DNA of 64,000 nt. It comes from Microdochium bolleyi (Eukaryota > Ascomycota > Sordariomycetes > Xylariales > Microdochiaceae). Positions 46,563 through 56,828 of this stretch are shown in pieces. The position numbers and the translations under genes are program-made. Where the stretch lies: positions 3,038,001-3,102,000 of the forward strand of contig KQ964246.1 in NCBI GenBank assembly GCA_001566295.1, written 5' to 3'. The first letter of the stretch is position 1. Every line of letters starts with the position of its first letter. The notes below the pieces were generated by a model that saw only the letters and a list, made by a program, of their open reading frames with translations, had not been told where the DNA came from and made no database searches.

Positions 46563-48344
46563 GGAGACAGGCCTCGACAGGCTCATGGAAAGCTGCCAGC
46601 CAAACAGCGTCCTGCACCCAGCGACTTGCTTCATGCGGCTCGTCAAAGTCATGTTGCTGGCCAAACCTATCGACAACGACACCGTAGCACATTAGACAAA
46701 GCGGAAACCGAGGGGTGGCTTCTGGAGCATTGAGTCGCTGATATCCAGGCTTCAGCCGGCTGCCAGCGCGAAGTTCATGGAAAATGGAGGAAACAAGGGC
46801 TCCGGTGCTTTTTGCGCACCCCTCCTTGCCCCTGGCCTCCCAAGTAACGCGCAGGCAACATGCGTACGCCCACGTGCCGCCTGTGCCAGCAGTACGTTAT
46901 GGCGGAATGGCGCTATTCCCTTCCCCGTCCGGCCACGTCCTTCTGAACTATTCTTGGTGGACCGGAACCCCAGAAATCCAGGCACAGAGAGAGAGAGAGC
47001 CTCCATCCAAGGGTACGGGGTATCACTGCAGCGCAGCTCGTCGGCTCCGGGGGGCCATGCTCACGACAGCAGCCGTCTTCGTTCCTGGCCAAGAGACAAT
47101 TATCCTCTTTAGGGAATTGTGTGGCCCTGGTCTTCCCAGCGTGGCTACCCTGCTGCAAAGGTTCCCTGCTGACAAGCCGCGGGCTAAATCCGCTGACGAT
47201 CCGCCGCTTCGGACCAGGATACTGGAAGATGTGGCTACCTCATGGCATTTGATGCCCAACGAGTTCCCTTGCTCTCTGCAACCTTCCGATCCTCCCCGCT
47301 GAGTATTTGAGCTGGCGAGGCTAGGTACGGTCCTGGCAAGTCCAGCTCGAAAACAGACTGTCCCATCAGCCGAGTTACTCAACCTGCATGCAGCGCGCTC
47401 AGCGACATGCATGATCGACTACACGCTGGCAATCATGGCCCTGAGGGTTATCTGTCCTGACTCGGGGTCATTCTATAGAGAAATACGGAGCATGGAGTGT
47501 CTGCGGTCGATTAGCTCGAGCAGACGGCCAGCTTACTATCGTAGGTATGCACAGGATGAGTCCCAGGGGCACGGAAGACAGGATCTGAGATCCCAGATCG
47601 TGCGAGTCGTGGATGCATGCCTGTATGCGGGTGTCAGACACGAGTCTCACCTACCTGTCATGATCTTAGTCAACAGCCACCAATCAGCTCTTCAACACCC
47701 GCTGCATCATCCCGTCCTTGCTTCACGGTAGTGTCTCTCCGAGACGCATTTGTCCGGCGCGGCAATGCAAGGCAATATTAATATGTGAGCGGCAAGAAAG
47801 CATGCGTTGGCATATCGCGAGATGAGTGTCCACGGTACCACACGGACACACCCAGGACCATAGATACACACGCGGGTGTATCGGGCCCTCGCCGAGACAG
47901 ACAACTCACGAGCTTACTTCATGCAACCTCTGGCTGCCGGTTCGTGCTGGCCAATGCGCGCGAGTCGTCCCATGTCCTTAACCAGGCCACGTGCGCAGTG
48001 CATGTGCCGCCATCCCGTCTTTATGATCTGGCCGATGAGACCACTGTGTGACGAAAGACTGTTCCTGACATTTAGTTACAATTTCCCACGAACTCGGTCC
48101 AGGGTCACCTCGCTTGAATACAGTGAATGATCACCGCCACCACGAGCATTGAACAAAAATCATGGCTTGTCTCGTCACCAATGTTTGACAGGGCTCGCCT
48201 GGTGGCTCACCTACTACCTCCAGCGTCTGGGCCACGGGCCGACTGCCGTGTGATCTGCGGACCCTGCGTTGCGTAAGCGCTGAGGACGGATGGCTGCGTG
48301 CGGCTGCGCGCCTAGCTCCGGACCACGACGCATGGACCCTCTCG

Positions 48345-48365
48345 TCTCTCTCTCTCTCTCTCTCT
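48345..48365. repeat. (TC)10 microsatellite
   Basis: This is an uninterrupted 21-nt TC run in non-coding DNA. Confidence 0.95.
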
Positions 48366-49205
48366 GCCTTGGGCGCGGGATGTAGTAGGGCACCGTCTTC
48401 CTTTCGCAATGCCCAGTAACGGCATAGCCTGTCTCAATACTTCTGACTTGCATCTCGCAAGTGCCGAGACCCAGCGGTGAACCCGGGGCGTCCCAAGTAT
48501 CTGGCTTCTGGGGAGCAGAGCCTGGCCATTCGTCATCTGGAGAATGCGGCTGATATACCGTGCTACGGCGAGCCCCGGGGGGGAATGCTGAAAACAGACT
48601 TCCAGTGCCAGGCAATCCTCGGAAGGGGGGTTTAATGTCTTTGGTGATCACTAATCCAGTGAAGGAGAAGGGCGGCAGAGTGACGATGAGCGGGCGTCTC
48701 ACTTGGGCACAGGTTTCTGGTTGTTGTCCATCACGACGGGTAGGCAGTCCCGAGAGACCAGGCCATAGATCTGATCATGCACGAGCCTCGCCTATCTGCG
48801 TCCCCGGCCCCCTCCGATCGTCAACGGTGTTCCCTGGCGGGAGGCTGGCCTCGGTGGGGCCTGGGCGGCGAGTATCACATATTCCGTACCTGCGGTACAT
48901 GCCGGTGTGGATGTACGCGTGTTACGTACACACAAATGAGACATGGAACTGAGACAGACATGTTTCTTCTACGTGTGCCCACCCACACAGGTTGAAGTAT
49001 CGCCAGGTTGTTTGTTTTCATGTTGCTGGGTTTCTGCCAAGTTATCGTGACAGAGCTACCTCCCGCCGCCAGGAAACGGTGGAGGGAAACAGAAAAGCAA
49101 AACAGAAGTCGGAGTAAGAAGGAAATGATTGGCTTTGCTATTCGCCGAGCTCATTTTCCTTCACCTGCGCCGCTGTTGGTGCTGCTGAGGAGGGTTGCTG
49201 ACCAT

Positions 49206-49275
49206 TGCTTTTTTTCTTTCTTTCTTTTACTATTCTACGGGTATACTTTTTTTCTTGTTGTTCTTTTTTCTTGCT
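49206..49275. repeat. T/CT-rich low-complexity tract
   Basis: Runs of T and CTTT alternate over about 70 bp. Similar tracts occur in fungal promoters, but no gene follows within reach. Confidence 0.7.
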
Positions 49276-51998
49276 CCCTCTGCCACTCCCGCGATGCTTC
49301 GCGAGCTGCTCTCTTCAGCTGAATATTGAGAAGCACGCATAAGTGAGGTCAGTTTCTTTTCGAACCCTTTTTCTTTTTGCTCCCGTGTAAGTAAGAACCT
49401 CTCCGGTCATCACGGGTGTGTGTCAGGGCCGGGGTTTTCTGGGACGCTGCTGCGGAGCAAGTAGTCCCCTGTCGTTTCCTTTTGGCGTCATCTGAACTAA
49501 TGAAGTCCTATCTGTGGCGGGAAGCCTATGCTTTTCTTCTTTCTTTTCTTTTTTCCCTCATGTCGGAGAGTCAGCTCGAGAACGGTGGTGGGTATGTCAT
49601 GATTCGAGGATGGGACAACCGGGCTCGGGAGACTTTGCTTTCACGCGCCCAGTCCGAAGTTTAAATGCATTAGAGCGTGGAAGACTCGTGGACAACTACG
49701 AGGCTATTGTGTTCTCCATTACCTTTCAACCTGCCTCGCTATCTAACAGGTTACTATCATCGGGCTATTGGCGATAAACATGTTGTCGTGGTCTCGCCGG
49801 TCAAGAACGCCTGCTGCCTGTGGCAGGCCCCTGCGCCGTCTTTGACTGGCTGATTTCATCCGAGACAAGCGAGACAACATGGCCGGGAGCAGATCCACCC
49901 TCGAAGTAATAGGTGCAGTTTTGGGGGAGGGACTGCGAAATAGGATAGTTTTCTCGGACGTGCCGGATCTGTGATGGCGATATGGAGTGGGCTTGATCCC
50001 GTCGGAAGACGTTGTCGTTTGGCCAAGCCGTGATAAGCATTGATATTGGCCAAGGGTCGTCAGGGCGCGGTCACTCTTGGGTGACCTGCTAGGAAGTCGA
50101 TGGAGCCATCAGTACTGAGTCAGGACGGGCTATCCGTGGTCGGCAGCAGCCTGGTCACCCGATGTTCGAGCTGGCTCTAGAACAGTCAAAAGGTCATGGG
50201 CCTCTTTGCTGGACGACGACTTCCCGTGGCAGTGTTCAGGCTTGAGACGTCCACGGATAGGTAAGGGTATCCATACAGTACGGCCACTACTCCGACCGAA
50301 GATGATTTCAACGGGGCTGCCTCCGCCTACGCCGACACCCCATCATCGCCTCCCAGGACGTCATGCCAGCCGAGCATCTGTGGGCCGGGGGCGTCTGGCC
50401 GAGTGTCCACTACAGCAAGTCTTCCGATCGAGCCGACCCAGAGTCCGGCTTGACAGGCCCGGCAACATATTTGTGCGAGGTCTAGATTCACGTCCGCGTC
50501 ACGACATACGCTTCGGGTCGTTCCCACATTCCAAGGAAGATAAATAAATAAAAGCCCCGACGCCGCGTGGGGATCGTAGACTAGCTCCACGCAAGTCGGC
50601 GCTAGCCCCGAGTCTCGAGCTCGCGATCCAAAACCTAAAGCCAAAGCCCGCATGCGTGTGTGTGTGTGCTGCAAGATCGACGCTTGTGGGAGGCGGAAAC
50701 AAATCATCAAAGACCGGACAGTACAAGGTAATATAATTCACTTGCAGGTTGGCCCAGAACAGCCCAAAACGGGGCAGCCCACCACCCCGAGCTTCCCCCC
50801 TTCTCGTTGTCGTGTGCTTCCAAGCCGTGACTTTGCCGCCACGTGCCTCATCCGGAGTTCTTCTACGTTTAGCAACCAGTAGGGAGAAAAGGGAGCCGGA
50901 CCAAAGGAGAGAAGAAGGAGGAGCTATGACGAGTGACACAACTGTTCGGGGATCCCGACTCCACGTTTTCGGCGACACTGCCTCGGCTGCTTCTCCTCCT
51001 GCCCCCTGCTTCGAGGTCTGCGTGTGATTGGGGACGACTGGCGGTGGTAGACGGGCTCTCTGTTGTGGGAGGGCCCGCATGGTTGCTGGATACTCTTTTG
51101 CTGGCATTCTTGGCCCTAAAATCGCGATGGAGCTCCGCGCCAAGCATGGGCATGGTCTCTCGATACCCGTGGGGGCAACACACGCTCGTCCAGTCTCGTA
51201 GAATCTGAACGCGGGCATATTACCGTGAAGTGCGGATCCTTTCTTCACAGGCACCTGGAAACCAAGCATGTTGGTCCCGAACAGCCATCGAGATGTCCGA
51301 GATGCCCCTCAAAATCATGTACATATTGGGGACACGGGTTTTGCTTCTTCGCTGGTGTTTGTGCTTCTTGTCTCGGCGAACCCCGATGTGAGATGCAGAG
51401 AGATGCTTTGCTTTTAACCTGCAACACCGACTTGTCTCAGTGTGATACTCTCTTTTTCGCTTTCATATTCATCACGCCGGCCTCTCCTGCGGGCCGCTCC
51501 CCATTCGGAAAATGCAATGTAGAACATTCATACCCTGTTCGACAAGAGCGGCAGGGGACCAGCGGAAACATTTCCGAAGATGACCTCGGTGTCCTACCAG
51601 ATGCGGACGATGAAATGGATTCCGCGACGAGGGTTTTGTTTGGTCCAGGCTGCTGGCGGTCCAGCTCTCACCGGCGGGCACGTGCTCTCTCCTGGCTTAA
51701 CGGCTTGGCTACCTTACTTCCTCGCGTCTGCATGCCGAGAAGACTCGCCAGCGAACATCTTGACATGTGAATAGAGCTGCCCTTAGCACAACCGGTCGAC
51801 CGCTGTTGCCGCTATCAGAGGACATAGACAAGCACTGCATCAGGACCTGTCTCTATGCTTCCGAATGTTGCGTGGCGGGCGTAAAAGCCCGCGATTTCTT
51901 GCATGTACTGAAAAGGCTATAGAGTAATTCGAAAGAACACGACGTAATGTACCAGAGCAAGTTCGTTCTATCTGACAACAAGCTGCCCAACACTATCT

Positions 51999-53741
51999 CT
52001 ACAACTTCGCCTTGACCTTCTCCCACAGCCCAAACGTCTCCAGGTTCGCGGGGCCGTTGTAGATGTCTCTTTCTACCATGGCCGAGTTGATCTGCGTGGT
52101 GAAGGGCTTGGTTAGTAACGATATCTTGAATGCCATCTAGGCACAGACCATTGTTTGCGAAGATGAGATGACGTTCAGGGTCAACTTACATAGTGAGGTC
52201 CCAGCGCCTTCACGTTGGGCGCGCCTAGTAACCTCATACACGTCTCGACCTCGGCCTTGAGAACTATTTGTAGTCAAAGAGTTAGCGATGCGAAACAAGC
52301 CATTGTCGCGTATAAAGATGGGGGAGAAAGGGCTCCGGCTTACTCTCAAACACACGCTCAACACCAGCCTGGCCACCAGCACCGAGGCCGAACAACGCCG
52401 CCCGGCCAAGTCCCACCGCCGTGGCACCGAGGCACAGCGCCTTGACAATGTCCGTGCCGCGCTTGATGCCGCCGTCGACCCAGACCTCGATATGGTCAAA
52501 CACCTCTGGGCAGTACTTGCGGATCTCAAGGAGCGTGTGGACGGCGGGCGGCGCCGTGTCGAGCGCGCGGCCGCCGTGGTTGGACAGGATGATGGCCTTG
52601 ACCTGCGGCGCGTAGCGGGCCGCCAGGAAGGCGTCCTCGTGCGTCTGCAGGCCCTTGAGCACGATCGGCAGGTCCGTGTGCTTGGCCAGCCAGGGCAGCG
52701 TGACCTTCCACGTGAGGTCCGCGGCCGTGCCGAAGAAGAGCTGCTGCCCGACGCCGCCGCCGCCAGGGCGCGCCGCCTCGGTGTCCGTCTTGACGCCCGA
52801 GGCGACCGTGAAGGAGCCCTTGAAGTTCTGCTTCTCGTCGAGTTCGCGCTTGCCCGGCACGGGGGCGTCGAGGGTGAGCACGATGAACTTGAAGCGGTCC
52901 CGCATGGCGTTGATCCGGGCCAGCATGGCCTCGCTCTTGGCCCGGTCGTTCTGCACGTAGAGCTGCCAGCCGAACATCTGGCCGGGCTGCGCGTCGGCGA
53001 CGATCTGCTCGGGCGTCATCGAGGCGTTGTTGGAGATGATCTGGCAGGCGCCGAACTTTGAGCAGGCGCGGGCGATGCCGGCCTCGCCGTCCGGGTGGCC
53101 GAGGCGGGCCATGGCGGCGGGCGCGACGAAGAAGGGCACGTCGGTCCTGTGGCCGGCCATGGTGGTCGAGGTGTCGCAGCTGACGACGTCGAGGAAGACG
53201 CGCGGCCGCAGGAGGATGTTGCGGTAGACGGCATTGTTGTAGCTCTTGGAGAAAGTGTCGTCGGCGGAGGAGTAGTAGTACGCCCAGGCCTTCTCGGGGA
53301 TCTGCTTGGTTGCGAGGGCCTCAATCTCGTCGAGATTGAGCAGGCTCTCGAGCGGCGGCGGGCCCTCGGTAGGCTCCTGCTTGGGTGCGGCCTTTGTCGC
53401 GGTGGCGACTATGGTCTCCGGGTCGAGGCGGCCGAGCTTGGCCTCAGGCTTGAGGTTCTCCTCGAGGAGGCCCGGCGGGTGGATAGGGTCGTATTCCTCG
53501 GTGGCATCGGTTCCGGCAAGCTGGAGGATGATCTTGGAGCCGCCGGGGTGTGAAGGCAGGAACTCTGTGACGTCGTAGACGTTGCCGTAGAGAACGACCC
53601 AGCAGCTCTCCGCCGTATTGTGCTTGAGCACTGTCGAGGAGGTCACACTATGTCAGTGAAGGGTCCAGGTTGTGGGCCGAGAGGAGGTGGGAAGCGTGGG
53701 AAAACAGTACCTTCTTGCGCGCTGATGACCTTGTCGCCCAT
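51999..53741 (-). CDS. Cytochrome b5/FMN 2-hydroxyacid dehydrogenase (CYB2-like) with C-terminal AKL
   Basis: The protein is a flavocytochrome of the L-lactate dehydrogenase (cytochrome b2) family, oxidising an L-2-hydroxyacid to the 2-oxoacid. Exons are 53711-53741, 52344-53630, 52190-52263 and 51999-52091, giving 494 aa. Donors are GTACTG, GTAAGC and GTAAGT; acceptors are CGACAG, AAATAG and CACGCAG. Junctions restore SAQEVLKHN, VFEILKAEVE and GPHYINSAMV. A cytochrome b5 domain covers residues 8-85, with heme His38 in SHPGG and His61. The FMN barrel covers about 100-480, with FGWQLYVQ, catalytic His362 in LSNHGGRALD, WVDGGIKRGTD and GLGRAALFGLG. Unlike yeast Cyb2 there is no mitochondrial presequence: the heme domain starts at the N-terminus. 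The last residues, VKAKL, end in a PTS1-type AKL. The substrate (lactate or another hydroxyacid) is not determined. Confidence 0.93.
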
Positions 53742-55419
53742 TGTGTCTGTGATGTGCGTATCCAATCGTGCTGGGTATAATGGCTTGTTGATGGACAGCA
53801 AAAAAGAACGGAGGGAGTGAAATGTCCTGGCCTGGTGGCCGTTGGGGAAACCCGGCGAGGTGGACTGGCTCGGGGCACTTTCGCGCGAGGCCGGTGCCGG
53901 CCCCGAGACGGTGGCCCCCAACCGTCCGCAACTGCGCTATGAGGGGGCGAACCCCGATCTGGGCGCTGGAGCGCTGCAGCGAGGCAGTCTGCGGCGGGAA
54001 ACACCCTTCTGGGCCTCCACGGCCGCTGGAAATTACGTTGCGTGGGCGATGATTGGGCAGCACAGGCGGAGACCCTGCAAGAGGTCAAAACCTGGGGAAG
54101 CCCTCGCCCTCACAGTCACAAAGTACCACGGACATCACATTCTAGAACGCAGCTATCTTGGACGGAATGTGCAATCCCTCCTCCTCTCCACCTGGCACCG
54201 CGAAGACTACAAGGGCCAATGTGCAGCTTGACGAGGAAAGATACCGAGCCATCATGCACAAGATGCCCACAAAACAGTTCACAACCTGATTGAGTCTTCC
54301 AGACCTTACTTGCCTCAAGATTGAAGGCACAGAGCAGAGGTCTCAATGCACCCGATACCCAACTTGATCGAGGAGACAGATGAGACTGCGAAGTGAGCCT
54401 TCACAATCGATAGTCCGCGAGACACTGGGCATGTTCCACACACGCTGTGGTCTGCATATTCCGCCATCTTACCACCCTGTAAGATGGAGTCGAACAGGAT
54501 GCATCACAAGTCGCGATTTGCGCGTGCACTCTATTCGTTCATCGAGTAATCATTTCTGAGCACGTCGAGGTGAAGTCAAATCTGATCTCCCTGGCTATCT
54601 CACCTGGCTCGGAGCCGAGCTCGGTGGAGCGGAGAAGGTGCGCACTTTTGACCTGGGACCATGGGACTCTCGTCTCTCAATCTGGGCACGGAGCACTGGT
54701 ACTGTCTCCCAGCAACGGAGCGGGATGGACTCCACGATGGGGCCTGCTCGGATCTGATAAGGAAAACGTGGGGCACATCAGCACTCTGCCGAGTGGCCAT
54801 GTCACCGCTTCCGCCTGGCGAGGTTTTCAAAGGATCCACGGGGAGCATTAGGTTGTCCCATGCAAAGATTCCCCTTCGCCAGATATTGGTCTCCGCTGGC
54901 GCAATATCTGCCGTTGATTGCAAATGCCGAGCCACGTCCAACCGAGTCAGGGCCATGTCCTGGCAGCTGGTAGTGAGCCCTTTCAAGCTGTGGTCCCTCT
55001 TCCAGTCCGGAGTATCGAAATCGTGACCTTTTTCGGGGATCATGGATTCGCCAGCATGTTATAGTACCCCATTGCGGACGTCTACAAGGCCTCCTCGTGA
55101 GGAGCTCTGCTCGGGGGATGATCCTCGAGCTCGTGGCGGAACAGGAGCGGAACAGGACCCCAAAGGAGAGAAGCTGCGGCAAGCTGGAGCGGGTCTCCTC
55201 CACATTTGAAGCCGAGGCTTGACGGGGCACCGGCTTGGAGAACGGCCCCCAGCATCAGCTCATCTTCGTCGCACGCACATAACAACCTCACCCTTCCCCA
55301 GCTTTTCCCTTCCACAACCACCTGGCCACACTTCCAGCATTACCGTGTCTACCGCCAGTCCGTCCTGACGAAACCTTGTTCTCGTCCCAGCACCACCTCT
55401 ACACACACAACTGCCCATC
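53742..55419. promoter_or_regulatory. Shared divergent region of two PTS1-bearing genes
   Basis: This 1.68-kb head-to-head interval separates the CYB2-like and MaoC genes. No gene is supported inside. A CCGAGG hexamer lies at 55212-55217, about 200 bp before the MaoC start. The last 150 bp before 55420 are C/T/A-rich leader. Confidence 0.4.
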
Positions 55420-56484
55420 ATGAGCGGTCCCGGCGTCGGCTTCGAGTATCCCGCCGTGCCTACGGCGTGGCTCAAGCGTGATGTCCTCCTCTTTGCCGCC
55501 TCCATTGGCGCCACAGACCAGGAGCTTCACTTCCTCTACGTGCGTACTCCACGGGTGACCGAGAATTGTTTCCCGTGACTCCAGCTGACGAAATTCATCT
55601 CTCCAGGAGCTGGACCCCAACTTCTCCGTCTTCCCCACCTACTCTCTGATCCTGCGTAAGTTGCTCCATTCTCGACCTCGCCCCCGTCTTCCCACTGGCT
55701 TCAGTGCTGACTGTCCACAGCCTTCAAGAAGGACACACAGGAGGTTGTCGACTTCTACGCTGCCCAGAAGGCCGTCAAGATTCCTGGCGTTCCCGAGTTC
55801 GATGCCCGCCGCGTCGTCGACGGCCAGCGAAAGATCGAGTTCCTCAAGCCCCTGCCCACCACCTCTGAGGGCAAGAAGTTTGAGATCCGCACCAAGGTCG
55901 TCGGTGTGTACGACAAGGGCCGCCCGGGCTCTGTTGTCGAGACGCAGACCGACATTGTCGACGCCGCGTCGGGCGAGGTCTACTCGCGCGTCATCGGCTC
56001 GGGCTTCTACATCGGCCAGGGCAACTGGGGCGGCCCCAAGGGCCCCGCCACCGAGAACTACCCGCCGCCCAAGGGCAAGAAGCCCGATGTCGTCTTTGAG
56101 CACCAGACCACGGCCGAGACCGCCCTGCTGTACCGCCTCAACGGCGACTACAACCCGCTGCACGCCCACCCGGAGCCCGGCAAGAAGATGGGCTTCGGCG
56201 GCGCCATCATCCACGGCCTGTACTCGTTCAACTCGACCGCGCACGGCCTCCTGCAGCGCTTCGGCGGCAGCGACCCGGCCAACATCAAGGAGTTCCAGGC
56301 CCGCTTCGCCGCCCCCGTCAAGCCGGGCGACAAGCTCGTCACCTCGGCCTGGAGGACCGGCGAGGTCAGCAGTGACGGCTTCGAGGAGATCCGATTCTCC
56401 GTTGCCGTTGAGGGCGGCAAGCAGGTCCTGAGCAACGGCAAGACCCTGATCAAGGTCACCGGCGACTCCAAGAGCAAGTTGTAG
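55420..56484 (+). CDS. Peroxisomal MaoC-type (R)-enoyl-CoA hydratase
   Basis: This is a stand-alone double hot-dog hydratase 2, equivalent to the C-terminal part of the multifunctional beta-oxidation protein Fox2/HSD17B4. It is expected to hydrate trans-2-enoyl-CoA to (R)-3-hydroxyacyl-CoA. Exons are 55420-55539, 55607-55655 and 55721-56484, giving 310 aa. Introns are GTGCGT...CTCCAG and GTAAGT...TCCACAG, with a GCTGAC branch in both. The hydratase signature is GDYNPLHAHPEPGKKMGFGG, with catalytic Asp199, Asn201 and His204. The C-terminus SKSKL carries a canonical SKL peroxisomal signal. Length matches the family. The adjacent divergent gene also ends in a PTS1-type tripeptide, and the receptor PEX5 is 18 kb away. 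Confidence 0.95.
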
Positions 56485-56828
56485 ATTGCTGTCAACCGTC
56501 GTGTATGAGCTTTGCAAAACATAGGAGCAGCCACGAGATAATGCATTGATGAACTATCTGTCTATATGAAGAGTAATGTGCGTGTATTGTGAGAGGGGCG
56601 TTAGAAAAGGTGCGCGGTTGTAGGTGTCGCTTGTAGTCTGCAGGTGGATCGTGGTTCTGCAGGTGCCTGATGGACCCTGGAATATGCCAGGCTAGCGTGC
56701 GTCTTCCTCCACAACCAGCGATCAAATGCTGTCCTGTCACTCTCCAGCTTCAACAACGCAAAAGGGGCCATCTGGGATATTCAGTTCTGTCCTTCGAAGC
56801 ATGCCAGTCGTGGGACGTCACTGTAGCC
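56485..56828. other. Intergenic, tandem
   Basis: This 344-bp spacer holds the 3' UTR of the MaoC gene and the promoter of the TBCE gene. No gene is seen. Confidence 0.5.

Larger units (their letters stand above)
45600..51998. other. 6.4-kb interval without supported genes
   Basis: This is the largest gene-free stretch of the window. Frames of up to about 250 codons exist (for example 46784-47302 plus, 50499-51269 minus) but show no domain, consistent splice extension or codon pattern like the neighbours. The region contains a 9-bp tandem repeat at 46531-46562, a TC microsatellite at 48345-48365 and a strong T/CT-rich tract at 49206-49275. No transposon relics such as long terminal or inverted repeats were recognised. 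Confidence 0.4.

Noticed and set aside
48131..48702. Frames across the TC microsatellite
   Set aside because: Their Arg/Glu repeats come from the dinucleotide repeat itself and not from a gene.
55639..56517. 292-codon minus-strand frame
   Set aside because: Antisense shadow of the MaoC hydratase exon; Val/Leu/Ala-rich composition without motifs.
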